Shown here: piece after piece, positions 1 through 11,712 of the stretch
Position numbering within the stretch: position 1 is the first letter of the stretch
How the letters are laid out: each line of letters begins with the position of its first letter
Origin: Strigamia acuminata
Taxonomy: Eukaryota; Arthropoda; Chilopoda; Geophilomorpha; Linotaeniidae
Assembly: GCA_949358305.1 (NCBI GenBank)
Contig: OX442315.1
Coordinates: 25,260,427-25,324,426 of the forward strand
Direction of reading: 5' to 3'
DNA: 64,000 nt
Translations under genes and position numbers: made by a program
Notes under the pieces: generated by a model
Databases searched by the model: none
The model's input: only the letters and a program-made list of their open reading frames with translations
What the model was told of the DNA's origin: nothing

Positions 1-434
1 TTGGTATGATTGAAAACCAGAAACAATAAAAACACTTTCCATGCATTGATAACAGTGTGTACAAGTATTTCGTATTACATAACACTATAGTATTGGTAAG
101 CTAACCGATGTGTAATTGATCAAACGAACTTTGGTTCGCAGTTCCTCAATTGATTTCAATAGTTTATGATTTTGTTTAATAAACAATAAACAAAATGAGA
201 AGAGCTTTCGCAACAATACAACTCACACATCCTGAGGATGATCATTGTTTTAAGTTTATGGATTAGAACACAGGAATCATGTCCTGTGAGGCCATGGTTT
301 TTAATCTTATGATTATTTTTATTATAATTTAATCAATTTAACGTACATTTATTATCAATTTATCATAAATTTATTACATATTTATTACCAATTTATCATA
401 AATTTATCACAAATTTATCATAAATTTGTTATAA
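1..434. other. Intergenic, no gene seen
   Basis: AT-rich sequence upstream of the first coiled-coil gene. Several short repeats of the kind aatttatcataaatttatta lie at about 345-432, just before the start codon. I see no coding exon here. Confidence 0.5.
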
Positions 435-2055
435 ATGTCTGACTTGAAAATTTCCGATGAATCGATCGATTTGTTATACTGCACCGACTTAATAAGCGAC
501 AGTGAATTATACGACATGACATATTTAGAATTGGTTCAACTTGTGCAAGAAACAAAGTAAAGCATAAAGTTGGCGTTTGGTAATTTCTAGTAGATTTCAA
601 ACTTGCATTTATCTGCAGAGAAGCTAGGAACGAAGTGGAGGCAGAAAATGTCTTTTTAGAAAATTATCTGCAGAATCAAATCTTACAGGAAGATCCATCG
701 CCCAACAATCAAGAAGGCAACGTGGCGTTTTATCGTCCCATATCGGTCGAATTACTTCATAGATCTCCAATACCTTCGATCAGTTCATCTACCGCAACCT
801 CTTTTACTGAGAAAAGAGATCTTCTTCCAATGGAACAAAAATGTGAAATAGCTGCTTGGGAAATTAATACTATTAAACAAAAATTGACTAAACTTCATGT
901 CAATTGGTTCAATAGTGTTACTCCGTATAAAGTAGGAGTCTCTTGTGTTAGTAGATTAGTTTCAATGGGTTAGAATAAAATAGCTATTTTTTGTAGGTCG
1001 CGTCAGAGGAATTAACGCTTGAAACTCAAGATCTGCAGCTTGATTATGCCAAATTTACTCGGGATGTGATGGTAGATGGAGTTAATGCTGATACGGGTCT
1101 AGTAATGTTGGAAAAAGTACATCACTTCTTTCAACGTAGCTGTAGGGACAAAGACGGTCAAATCCAACGATGTCGTAGGGACCATTCAAATTTATTGAAA
1201 CTAGAACGCAAAATAGAGGAACAACTCAAAGTGGTATAAAATGTTTTTAAGTGTTAAGCCAAAACAAACGAGTAATCATTTGAATCTCTGCAGAAACCTG
1301 ATTTAGGCAGTATGTTAAAAGAAATTGATTATGATCAATTAAAAATAGAAAATGCATCACTTAGCGAGACAATCGAAGACAAGGATAAAGCGCTGCAGAA
1401 AATCAAATACTTCATGACTTTGATGGTACATTATTTAAACCAGTATAAGGTAATGAATTTTTTTCTTAAAAGTCTTATTACTGAAAGTTAATTGTACGTA
1501 TACACATACAGGGAAAATTAAAGCAGGCGCTTACACTCGAACAGGAAATTAAAGATCGCATTGAACAACAGAGTGAGAATATTGAGAAACTTCAGAAAGA
1601 AATTCAACTGGTTCAGGCTGTAAGCATTAATTTTTTGTTGTTGAAAATTTGGAAATATCCGCAATGTTTTTTATTTATAATGTCAGGAAGAAATCAAAAT
1701 GACTCGAGATGTCAGTAATTTAAAAAATCAATTAAATAATTATCGGTTTCCTGATGTGTCGGATTACATACACACGCAAGCTGAGATATACGAAATGAAT
1801 AAGATTTTGAAAGTTTGGAAAAGACGTGTGAACATTGCCTCAGTAAGTGCTTGTCACGGGCTGCATAAATTTATAATTTATGTTTGGGATTGTTATTTTC
1901 AGAGGTCTCACAATGCTAAATCGAAGTACTGGAGTCAATTGAAGAAAAAGGTTAAGGTAGATGACTCCCTTCCTAAAGTAAAGGCCGATGAAGTCTTACC
2001 CGAGGATCCAGATTTGATTACCGAAAATGAATTTTTGTTTCGAGATGAAAAATAG
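435..2055 (+). CDS. CCDC113: CCDC113/CCDC96-like coiled-coil protein, copy 1
   Basis: Seven coding exons: 435-556, 619-931, 997-1233, 1294-1449, 1512-1619, 1687-1842 and 1903-2055, giving 414 residues. The end of exon 3 could be 1230 instead. The product is almost wholly helical and charged, as expected of a coiled coil. Family landmarks are AENVFLENYLQ near the N-terminus, EIDYDQLKIEN in exon 4, and YRFPDVSDYIHTQAEIYE then KVWKRRVNIA in exon 6, which match the DUF4201 region of CCDC113 (CFAP263) and CCDC96 (CFAP184). In ciliates and vertebrates these proteins form a complex on axonemes and in centriolar satellites. In insects cilia are limited to sperm and sensory neurons, so expression there is an inference. 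First of three tandem copies. Assignment to CCDC113 rather than CCDC96 is a preference, not proven. Confidence 0.8.
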
Positions 2056-2511
2056 TGTTTTGCCTATTAAAAATACTATAAAATTTTTTTTTTTAAATGT
2101 GACTAATTGCCAAAAAATAAAATATTATTTGCTTTTGATTTAGCGTCCGAACATGCAACCATTTCAACACTCAATATCCACAAACAATAAACATTTTACA
2201 ACATTCAAATTCTGCCTAGTCAAACCACAATTATGGCACTATGTGCTCGTCTCTGGATCTCGGGAACGTAGAGATGTAATATGGACCTCGGTAGTAACCC
2301 ATTATTTGGTGGAAAGTAATTTTTTTAACAATACCTCTTGACAATGATATTGTTTTGTCTTTCACTTGGTTTAGAACATGAAGTAATCATGAAGTAATGT
2401 AAGGACGAGGAGATGGATTTTATTTATTCATTTCCATTTTCGTATTCTTTTTTTTTCTTTTATTTCTTTTCTTGTCAGTTTAACACAAATTTATTATAAA
2501 AGGCTGTTCAA
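2056..2511. other. Intergenic between coiled-coil copies 1 and 2
   Basis: Contains 3' sequence of copy 1 (AATAAA-type signal near 2118) and the upstream region of copy 2, with a pyrimidine-rich run at about 2440-2475. A 62-codon open frame at 2153-2341 has no family resemblance and no splice context, so I do not call it. Confidence 0.5.
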
Positions 2512-4116
2512 ATGGACGAAGGTTTGGATGACGACGAGTTATTAAAATTGACGTATTTAGAGTTAGTCAAACTTTTGGGCGACACAACGTAAGAACAAAG
2601 ATGATGGATGTGTTGATAGATTAATAGTAAATTTGTTTGTAGAGAAATTAAAGAGCAATTACGCCGAGACAATATGTTGTTAGACAGATATATGCAATCG
2701 ATGATTGCAGCAGATAAAGTATATGTGCGACGAATGCCAAAATTTATAACGCCCACCCATGTAAGAAAAGCAGATGACCTAGTAGCAGATTTCAAATTTC
2801 CTCCAAACTATTCAGTTGGTGTATACCCTCATCGAGAAGCTGAAATTTTTCGAATAGAACAAAAATGTGAAATTGCTGCAAGCGGAATTGAAATGATGAA
2901 AGAAAAATTGTTTAAACTTCATGACAATTCCTTCAATAATATTATTCCATATAAAGTATGAGCTGGTTGTATTTGTAGATTTGTATCAATAGTTGAAAAT
3001 GTATAATACCAATTTCCTGCAGGTTAAAATGGAAGCAATAGTGTTAGAATTGGCAGAAGTGCGGCTAGACAAATCCAATTTTACTCGTTTATTAACCAAA
3101 GGAACTAATATTACTACTGGTCAACTGCCGATGGAAAAAATTACGAGATTCTTCAAAAACAGCATGAGACACAAGGAAATTAAAATTGAACGGTGTCGTC
3201 TTGACCACATGGCCTTAGTAGATCTAGAAAACAAGTTAGAGGCCACACTATTACGGGTAAACAATCTGGATTAGTTTAGTGTTTTTAAGTGATCTGAGAG
3301 ACGGACAGGTAATTATTTAAAAACTTTTGCAGCAATTAGAACTTGGTGATAGTTTAGTGCAAATTAATTATGACCAATTGGAAATGGAAAATACAGTATT
3401 CAGCAGTCAAGTTAGTATCAGGAATCGTTCACTGTTTGACATGAAATTTCTCCTGTCTTCGGCGGTACAACGTTTAAACCAAGAAAAGGTACCTGAACTG
3501 TAACAATTATTATTTTACGTTTATTGTATTTAATATACTTACTGTACATCTATCTAGTCGAGATTAAAGCAGTTAATTATACAAAATAAGGAAATGAAGA
3601 ATCAAGTGCAAGTACAACGTAATAACATTTCGAGTATTGAACTAGAAATTCAACGAGTTCAAAATGTGAGCATTTTTATTCTTTTATTCAGAAATTTTTT
3701 TCTCTATATGACGTTTATGTTTGAAATTTTAGGACGCAGCCATAACGAAGCGTCGAGTACATAATTTAAAATATCAATTAGATAATTATCGGCTCCCTGA
3801 TGTGATGGATTACATAACTGTACAAGCACAAACATACGAGTTGAATAAAGTTTTAAAAGTTTGGCAACGACGTGTCAACATTGCCTCAGTAAGTAATTAT
3901 CACAAACCTCATTAAATATTGGCATGCTCAATAAATCTAAATATTGTGTGGTATGTTATTTAGAGGGCTCTCGACGCAAAACTAAAATTCCGTAAACCAT
4001 TCTCGGACATACCTAGCACAAATGAAAACCATTCTGAATTTGATGCTGACGTTAGCACAGAGAAAAATGACAATTCGAATAGCGATATTTTAACTGTGTC
4101 TAGTAGAACTTTCTAA
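2512..4116 (+). CDS. CCDC113: CCDC113/CCDC96-like coiled-coil protein, copy 2
   Basis: Seven exons in the same pattern as copy 1: 2512-2588, 2643-2955, 3023-3256, 3333-3488, 3558-3665, 3733-3888 and 3964-4116, giving 398 residues. Exons 2, 4, 5, 6 and 7 have exactly the lengths seen in copy 1 (313, 156, 108, 156, 153), which proves paralogy. Landmarks are QINYDQLEMEN in exon 4 and YRLPDVMDYITVQAQTYE then KVWQRRVNIA in exon 6. The start is the ATG at 2512, opening with MDEGLDDDELLKLTYLE, equivalent to the MTYLELVQL segment of copy 1. The C-terminus after exon 6 is acidic and differs from copy 1. The role is inferred from the family: an axonemal or centriolar-satellite coiled coil. Confidence 0.8.
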
Positions 4117-4541
4117 TGAGAAACAAATAAAAATCATGTATGTATATCAATTATCAATTATCGTCGTACAGTTTGAATATACAGTACTCTACATGCAATG
4201 CTGAGAAGCGCAGGGTCAATTTCTTGCACATGTGCCTCGAGTCAGTTATCCTTTATTTAAAAAAAAAAGATGAAAAAAAAGTGAATTTTATGTATATACA
4301 AGTGCCGCCCAGTGCCAAGAGGGAACATTGTCATTTTATACTTTTGGCAATGCTCATTGTTGTTTAAATTTTTAGAACACATCTAATCTAATGTAAACCG
4401 GCGGATTTTGAACATTCCATTTTTTCTTATTCATATTCATGTTTATATTCATTTCATAAATGTAACCTTTTCGTATTCATACTTTATTTTATGATTTAAT
4501 TTCACCGTTTCATTTTTATAAGAAAATTATAAATTGATTTT
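4117..4541. other. Intergenic between coiled-coil copies 2 and 3
   Basis: The 3' flank of copy 2 (AATAAA near 4126) and the AT-rich upstream region of copy 3, with repeated attcatattcatgttta-type words at about 4428-4480. The open frame at 4140-4367 shows no family features. Confidence 0.5.
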
Positions 4542-6029
4542 ATGAATCGAGTTCAAATGTCTATCAAAAACACTCCTCTTAATTTGGATCACACCGAATT
4601 GTATAATTCGAAACGTTTGGAATTATACACACTTATACAAGATACTAAGTAAGAACATAAGAAAAATAAGATGACGTTGCATGTTTGTAGATGAAGAACT
4701 TAAATAATCTTTAGAAAAGCTAAACAGAAAATAGACACAGAAAATATATTGCTTGAGAGATATTTGCGAACTTGTTTTCCATCTCTAAAAATCTCTGATA
4801 AAGATAACGTATCCGTTACGGACCATGATATATCGGATGAAGAAGAATTAGATGAATCCGATATATATTCCCATATTTCATCTTGTCTGAGCAGTTTTAA
4901 AGAAAAAGAATGTATTCTTCCGAAAGAATCTAAATGCGAGATTGATACAAGCGTAGTTGAAACGGTGAAAGAAAGAGAATGTACACTTGATGACGATTGG
5001 TACAATAATATTATTCCGTACAAAGTACGAGCTTTTCTTATTTGTCAATTTATTTTAATAGATTGTAATAAAATGCCTACCTTTCTTGCAGGCAAAAATT
5101 GGAGAATTAATGATAGATTTGCAAGATTTGCAGATAGATATATACAATTTTAGTCGTGCCTTAATAAAAGAAATTGGCATCATTACTAGTCAATTAACGT
5201 TGGAAAGAATTTTGAAATATTTCCAAAACAGCATCAGAAATAAGGAAGCTACATTGGAACGGTGTCGTCTTAATTGTGTGGCGATATCAAATCTAAAATC
5301 TAAAATACAGACACAACTGAAGAAAGAATATCTAAATGATAGTTTTGATGAAATTGTTGATAATATGAAAGGGGACAACGCTCTTAGTAATGCAAAAGAA
5401 AAAAATGGGAATCTTGCAGTGATTAAAAATAGACACTTTATGTCTTTGACACTACAATGTTTGGGCCAATATAAGGTACCTAATAAATTTTCTTCTTTAA
5501 ATCTGTATTATACATACGTATACTCGCACATGTAGATAAAATTGATGCAGTTACTCGTACACGACAAGGAAATGAAGGACCTGTTTAAAATGCAACGTGA
5601 TTATATTGCAGGTCTTGAAATATTCTTTCAAATGGCTCAACACGTACCGGTATTTATTTTGAAATTAGTAAAAATTTAATGCTTTCAATGTTATTGTGTT
5701 GCAATGTTAGAAAGAATCCAAAATGAATCATCATGTCAGTCATTTAAGATATAAAATAGATAAATATCGGGTGCCTGATGTGATGGATTACATAACGACA
5801 CAAGCAGAAATATATGAATTGAATAAAATAGTAAAAGTTTGGCGAAGACGTATCCACAATGCTTTAGTAAGTACTTGCTGCAAAGTAAAAACTGCAGGAA
5901 CATATTGTATCAGTATAATTAACTGTGTGGAGAATTATTTAGGGGTCTCGTAACGCAAGATCGACGTTCTGGAATCGATTGAACGAAAAGAATGACACAT
6001 GTGAGACCAAGGTTACAGTGGATCAGTGA
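4542..6029 (+). CDS. CCDC113: CCDC113/CCDC96-like coiled-coil protein, copy 3
   Basis: Six exons: 4542-4648, 4715-5024, 5092-5475, 5536-5643, 5711-5866 and 5943-6029, giving 383 residues. The single 384-base third exon covers exons 3 and 4 of the other two copies, so one intron is missing here. The conserved IDYDQLKIEN-type motif has also eroded at the same place (DSFDEIVDNMKGDNALSN instead). The family signature returns in exon 5: YRVPDVMDYITTQAEIYE and KVWRRRIHNA. Start choice: two in-frame ATGs at 4542 and 4557. The tail after exon 5 is much shorter than in copies 1 and 2. Probably the most diverged copy but with no disabling change. An alternative end of exon 4 at 5649 stays in frame. Confidence 0.78.
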
Positions 6030-6426
6030 ATCATCGTACAGGAATTAACGTGAATGAGCTTAATGAATTTTTATAATAAAAAAAGAAAAAAAATAAGAAA
6101 TACAGAAATTTTATTGTCACAAAGAATAAGAGAAAAAATATTTTAAATTGCATAATTTTAATTTAGCGCTTAGAATCAAGCGCCCTCTAATGTGCAACAA
6201 GTTTATTTTGAGTTGTGAGCAGATTGGAAGTGACATATTTCGCGCGCATGTCTAGTGGCGCCGCACCGGTTTGTTCACGATGTATGAAATGTATAAATCT
6301 AAATCTGTCTTTGACATGACAATATCAACACGGATGTGATATCAGCAAATGCCTTAACACATTATACATCGTTCAACAGTTGGAGATCATATTTTGTCAG
6401 TTGCCTCAGACGAGCAGTTTGCTGGA
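6030..6426. other. Intergenic, probable promoter and 5' UTR of the tetraspan gene
   Basis: Contains AATAAA near 6077 for copy 3 and a more GC-rich stretch with CGCGCG near 6240. The remainder reads as leader sequence (gttgcctcagacgagcagt near 6400) ahead of the ATG at 6427. No coding exon seen. Confidence 0.45.
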
Positions 6427-7637
6427 ATGGCTCAGACTCAGGTGTCTATTCGCGTTAATGACATCAAAGTTGATCAAACTTTTGCGGTAAGTTCACTGTG
6501 CTAAACATTTTCTTACGGATAAAATTAATGTGGATTTCTAAAATATTATTTTAAAAAAAAGTATTGCATTGCTTTTTTTAAATGTAAGTTTTGATTACAA
6601 AGTCGTATGTTTAAAAGGAAGGATCAAGGTTATATTTCTGTGTTAAGTAATATTAATTTTCACGATTTAGTTGCCTTTTGAACTGGAGCAACCAAAAAAA
6701 TCTGGCCGTGACGTTGTGAAATTAGGTAAGCGATGAATACTCGTTTTTTTGTAGTTAAAAAAACACAAATGACGTCACTTGACCGAAAATTATTTAGATT
6801 TGGAAGAAAAAAAGTGTTTATTTATTGATAATTATTCAACTCAAGTCGACAAAGGGGGATTTTGAATTTTATCAATCTTTTTATCTCTCTCATATTTTTA
6901 AATCATTTTATTTTCCAGGACTAATTCTGTTTTGCTTGAGTACATGCCTCGCTGTCAATGCAATCACTGTCGGCTTAATCAGTACTCAATGGCAAACATC
7001 AGGAATAACGATCGCATGCAGTATACTATTCATTTTACTAAGTTTACTAGCAATGTACGGAGAAGATGGCAACAGCAAAATCGAAAAACAACTCCTAGTC
7101 GGCTGCATTGGACTCGCAATTGTCGGAATAGGCGCGATAATTGTCGGAATCATTTTCAATGTCGAGTCCTGGCACGACGTGAGACGGTTTTGCAACACAT
7201 GTTTTCACACAGACGACATCTCAACTATAGTGAACACCAGTACGCCTTACTACGTGATCACCTTCGACAATTCATCGGAATATTCCGAAATCGTAAACAC
7301 AAGTGCCGAGAACGACAGTATTATAACAAGCGTCGATGACTTTTACGTTTCGTCCTTTCCGTCCAACGATGTCAACTTAACAATAAGCATTTCTGACACA
7401 CTCGTTCCGTCCGTAGCACCGTACGACAACTTTGCGAACATTACTTCGTACAATTCCACAGAGCACACAGAACATGCAGCAATTTGTGATCGCTTGTGTT
7501 TGCATGGCAGAACAAACTTGTTTTTAATTTTAATCGGATTATTAGTTTGTAATAGTTTATTAAGTCTTGGCTTATCGTTTGTTATATTCACTACTCGGTT
7601 TAGGAATCCTGATTACATAGCTGCGGTCTCGCTATAA
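6427..7637 (+). CDS. Four-helix membrane glycoprotein, unknown function
   Basis: Three exons, 6427-6486, 6671-6725 and 6919-7637, joined in frame to 277 residues. About 38 cytosolic residues (MAQTQVSIRVNDIKVDQ) precede three closely spaced hydrophobic helices at roughly residues 39-60, 68-87 and 97-118. A loop of about 100 residues follows, then helix 4 near 238-260 and a short tail. The large loop carries seven N-x-S/T sequons and two cysteine pairs (CNTC at its start, CDRLC at its end), so it is very likely extracytosolic, glycosylated and disulfide-bonded. The topology resembles tetraspan proteins, but there is no CCG tetraspanin motif and no TMEM272 motif. I do not recognise the family. 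It separates the coiled-coil trio from the TMEM272-like array. Confidence 0.8.
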
Positions 7638-8097
7638 ATTATTTTTTTTTTCAAATAAAATCTTATATAAGAAATAAGTGTGTATATGTGGTAGCCTACA
7701 TTTTTTACGCTACTTTTTTTCTATTTATAGTTCATCCCGGACATTCACAGTTATTTTTGGTTCTTCTAATCATTTAATAATTCTTTTGATGAATGAATTT
7801 GTAAGATTAATAATAGGTTGAATAAATTGAAACTTTTCAAACTTTTTTTTTGTGTGCATCCTGAATCTACGTAATTTCACTGGAAACAACATAATCTTAG
7901 ATAAAATCAAAGTGACTTAGTTGTTTACCTTCCTGATAACAGCAATCCCTTTTCTTAAAACAAAACAAGACATTATTAAGCGATAATTCGTCGTCACGTG
8001 CAATGAAAACAGCTGTTGGTGAAACAAGGCCTAGATATTTACACATGAAGAATTATTTGCATAAAAATAAAAACTATAACTTCATTTCTAAAAAAAA
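7638..8097. other. Intergenic, no gene seen
   Basis: The 3' flank of the tetraspan gene (AATAAA near 7655) followed by AT-rich DNA up to the ATG of array locus 1. Nothing coding was recognised. Confidence 0.5.
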
Positions 8098-8913
8098 ATG
8101 TCTAGAACACCACCACGAAGGGTATTAATCACTGACAGTACTAATAATTAGAATTTAGTTATTTAATTTTCTAGGCTGTTGTTGTATTATCAGTTACTCG
8201 GCCTATGACAACGACACCAATATCTGTAACAAGGTCGACTGGTAAAATAACTCTAGCATGTACACATACACATAAGTAAAAAATATATATTTCATTTCTT
8301 TAGAACCATCTACTCAGCCTGGGACGGTTTGGACTCCCAGAGGTCAGGGCGTATTTGATTTTTTTTCTCGATGCTTTCGTTTTATATTTTTCCTCAATAT
8401 TTGCTGTATATTCTTAATTCTAATTGCGCCAGTAGCTATGATTACTATTGGTGATTTCTATTTTTTACTATGCACAAATTATTCTTATTATTAGGTTTTG
8501 TTTTTTTAGGGGCGCTGGGTTTAGACGAGTGCCCTGCAGAACCTTTTATTCCAGTGTATCTGATTACTGCAGGGATTATTTCCGTATTCAGAATTATACT
8601 TCAATATTGCAAACAGTTGATGGATAGTCACCAAAGAGAAATTTCAATTATGCTAAAACTTATGGATTTGCTTTATCTTATCTGGCTTATTTTAGGTACA
8701 ACGTCTCAGCTTGAAACCTTATTAAATTTTAATTAATTTAAATTAATCCCCGCAGGTTCTTATTGGGTTTATCACATATTTAAACCGATCTATGAAGATT
8801 CTGAGTCCGAGGACTATTGTGATAAATTGGTTTATGTGTTTGCTTTTGTAGTGATCACTTTGACTTATCTAATTTATTTTTTGGTTATTGTATTTTGTAT
8901 TATACTTTATTGA
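8098..8913 (+). CDS. TMEM272-like membrane protein, locus 1
   Basis: Exons 8098-8121, 8175-8241, 8304-8450, 8510-8695 and 8756-8913 give 193 residues. A Thr/Pro/Ser-rich basic N-terminus (MSRTPPRRAVVVLSV) precedes helix 1 (FIFFLNICCIFLILIAPVA). Loop 1 has LDECPAEPFIPVY, followed by helix 2, a charged cytosolic loop (DSHQREI) and helix 3 (LLYLIWLILG). Loop 2 has SYWVYHIFKPIYE then EDYCDKLVY, and helix 4 ends the protein. This is the TMEM272 plan: CP-x-x-P-x-IP, then W-V/I-Y-x-x-x-P-x-Y, then YC. The internal introns after exon 1 are phase 1. First locus of the array and closest in style to loci 2, 10 and 24. Function of the family is unknown. Confidence 0.88.
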
Positions 8914-9288
8914 TAATTTTTTTACGAATGAGTTTTGAGATTGAATATTTAATCCACAATAATGTAAGAAATACGAAAAAAAATTACCGTAAAAATAATT
9001 TGAAAAAACAAATAAAAAATATACAAAAGTGTTATGCAGTGAAGTAACATCAAAGTTCAATAAATATCCACAAATGAAAAGTATCTTTGCAATTTTTTCT
9101 CTATTTTGTTACATTAAAATTTGTCACAAGATGTCACACTTTCGTAACAAAATAAAAATGAGGTAACTATTATACAAGCTTAACAGCAAAATTTCAAGAT
9201 GATTGTGAAGTTTGCATGATGATTTCGGAATCATGTTTAAACAAATCTTATGTTCATAAATATGGTAATACTCTAATCGGACACTTTT
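8914..9288. other. Intergenic between loci 1 and 2
   Basis: AT-rich; locus 1 3' end with AATAAA-type words near 9010 and 9058. No exon recognised. A 5' non-coding or short coding exon of locus 2 could hide here. Confidence 0.4.
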
Positions 9289-9854
9289 ATGGCTTTAATA
9301 TCTTTTGTATTGCTTATTTGTATTCCAATCGCCATGATAATAATAGGTAAGTTATTGTATGTGTATGCACAACAAAATTGTTTAAACGTTCTTGAATGCT
9401 TTCATTTTAGGCTCAATGCATTTGGATGACTGTCCAATAGAACCGCATATACCAATATACATGATCGTAACAGGAATTCTTTCTCTAGTACAATTTCAAA
9501 TTCAATATTCTTATCAACAATTACCAGAAGAAAGACGTGACAGACGTCAAACTAGTCCTCTAGGCGGACTAATAGATCTATTTATGTTTTTGTGGCATTT
9601 TATGGGTATGTTTGAAGCACCGTAAACTTTATTAATGAGATAATCTTTTCAAATTGATGAATATGTTTGATTCACTCGTACGGGTAGGTTCGTTTTGGGT
9701 GTACAGCCACAAACCGGAATATCACGATACAGAATCTCCGATCTATTGTCACGAAACTGTATATCTTTTTGCGTATATTGTCGTTACGTTGACAAACTTG
9801 ATTTATTTTTTTGTTTTTATAATTGTTATACTTATTTTACTTGCAAACGTATAA
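9289..9854 (+). CDS. TMEM272-like membrane protein, locus 2
   Basis: Exons 9289-9346, 9411-9605 and 9688-9854 give 139 residues. It starts directly in helix 1 (MALISFVLLICIPIAMIII), so the cytosolic N-terminus present in locus 1 is absent unless an upstream exon was missed. Loop 1 reads LDDCPIEPHIPIYMIV. The cytosolic loop is basic (EERRDRRQTS), helix 3 is LFMFLWHFMG, and loop 2 has SFWVYSHKPEYHD and IYCHETVY. Both internal introns are phase 1 with a split glycine codon, the array standard. About 60 percent of its residues are non-polar. Confidence 0.86.
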
Positions 9855-10050
9855 AACCTTTGAAACGAATAAAAACTCTTTAACTACAGTATATTTTCTT
9901 TATTCAAGTCACTCCAACAAAAAAACCATTTGTATTTAATTTCATTTCACTTGAAATTTATGTAATTACCAACACCAAAACCCACGACCATTGTTGATGT
10001 TTTAGGGATATGATGGGACACAATAATGGCGCCAGAACTGTGTACCTATA

Positions 10051-10980
10051 ATGGATTCCGTGAATATAATTTTAATTCGTTTAAATAGGTTCAGCAAAAA
10101 ATTTGCATGGCTTGGAGTTCAATTCAGAGGCAAAAATGCCGGTAAGTAATTTCATCAGACGATATGTAACAAGAGTCAGTTAGTAAAATAATCTTTACGT
10201 GAAGATTAAAATAGGCATCACTGTACAAAGGAGTCCAAGTCCAACAGGTTATCTTAATAATTAATATTTCACGTACTTGTATTTATTTATTTTGCCTTTG
10301 TAAACAAAGATTGATATGATGTTGATTTAAAATTAGATGCGGAACTTGATTCATTTTTCGACAAAACATATGGCTACTTTGGAATTATTGGAGGTAATTA
10401 TGTAAATAGCCACTTTTCATTATAAAATCAACCAAATTATGTTCCTTGCAGTCATTATCCTGTTGTTTATAGAGTATTTAATCGCTATTCTTCAACTCTC
10501 TGCAGTGTTTATAGGTTTGTGTGTAACTGAGCATAAATGTTACGGATATCATGTTGTTTTGTTATAGGTATCATGTACGCGCATGATTGTCCTGCAGATT
10601 TAAATATACCCGTTTATATGGTTGGAACTGGATGCTTTATGCTGTTTCGTGCAATTTTAAAATCGATTACTACTCCTGGGCTTAGAACTCGTAATTTATT
10701 ACGGTGTTTATGTGAATACTTAGATATTGCTGAAGTCTTTTGGATGTTATTTGGTATAAAAACGCTATTTTATTTAGAAGTCTAATCTTGAGCTAGTTTT
10801 GTTTGCATTGAAGGTACATATTCCGTGTTTCGAATATATGCGCCTAATTACTTGGAGCGAACATTTCCTAATTATTGTAATATAAAATTGTATAGGTTAG
10901 CACTTTTAACTGTTGGATTGGATTATATCCATCATTTGCAATTTTTAGTTGGTTCTGGAAGGCTAGCTTTGATCAAATAA
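10051..10980 (+). CDS. TMEM272-like membrane protein, locus 3
   Basis: Six exons: 10051-10141, 10215-10247, 10337-10393, 10452-10514, 10568-10753 and 10814-10980, all joined at phase 1, giving 198 residues. The frame required by the helix exons is open upstream back to an ATG at 10051; the nearer ATGs at 10103 and 10136 are in the wrong frame. The long N-terminus is basic then acidic (TDAELDSFFDKTYGYFG). Helix 1 lies in exon 4 (VIILLFIEYLIAILQLSAV). Loop 1 is AHDCPADLNIPVYM; loop 2 is TYSVFRIYAPNY then NYCNIKLY. The conserved tryptophan of W-V-Y is replaced by valine. Confidence 0.83.
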
Positions 10981-11312
10981 ACAAAAATTTGTCCACACGT
11001 TTCAACCAATCATTTATTTTTTCTTTGTTTTCCCTGCAATACATGTGGATTCAAATGTTACGTCGCATAGCGATAGCGGTTTTGTCTTGTGCCATGGTTA
11101 CAAGGGTTAAGAAATACAGAAATCGTCGCTGTATTGCCACTTCGGAGGTTCGGAATGGTAACAGAATAGAACGGATATAAAAATTTAATAGATTAAAAAC
11201 ATATTACAATTATGAAAAGATATTTATCTGTAAATTCGAGACCCCTCTCTTCCTTTTTAAATTCTTTCATTTGTGCTTAAATCGTGCAAAAATAAAATAG
11301 GTTATCGAAGAA
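10981..11312. other. Intergenic between loci 3 and 4
   Basis: A 63-codon open frame at 10989-11180 begins with a weak hydrophobic segment but lacks family motifs or splice context, so it is probably 3' flank of locus 3. No other exon seen. Confidence 0.4.
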
Positions 11313-11712
11313 ATGGATGACTCCGTAATAACCGGTAAAACTAAATGTATGAGCAACGTTGTCATCCCACTTGGAATAATTTTTTTGAATTGTTTTAAGG
11401 GATCGATACCAATTCTCTGTTTGACAAGAAGTATTCGTCTCAAAGTGAAGTATTTCTAAATTGGTTTTAAAGTGATTATATTTAAAAGCGTTTTATTTAT
11501 TTATTTTTGTTTGTTTAGTTTGGATACAGCCAAAATCTCAATTTTTTGGAATTGCCATAGTCATCATTTCAGTCTTTCTCATGTGCATGGGTAGAGAATT
11601 GACATAACGGTAACGCGTATAATATGAATAAATGCATCATACTTTTTTAGGTTTGTTGTACCTTGACGAGTGCAATCCTATGAATTTCACACCCGACTGC
11701 AAAAGATTGTAG
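11313..11712 (+). pseudogene. Truncated TMEM272-like locus 4
   Basis: Exons 11313-11334, 11400-11444, 11519-11590 and 11651-11712 join in phase 1 to an uninterrupted 66-residue reading frame. It has an N-terminal tail, helix 1 (FFGIAIVIISVFLMCMG) and the start of loop 1 (LLYLDEC), then a short unrelated tail (NPMNFTPDCKRL) and a stop. Helices 2-4 and the second loop are absent and no remnant was found downstream to 12008. All splice sites look good, so it may be transcribed and make a one-helix protein, or it may be a decaying copy. I call it a pseudogene only because three quarters of the family fold is missing. Confidence 0.65.

Noticed and set aside
2153-2341. 62-codon frame between coiled-coil copies
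   Set aside because: Weak composition, no relative in the equivalent spacer after copy 2.
6932-7339. 135-codon frame inside the tetraspan gene
   Set aside because: Out of frame with the hydrophobic helices; very basic and without homology features.
10989-11180. 63-codon frame after locus 3
   Set aside because: No motif, no second exon; most likely 3' flank.
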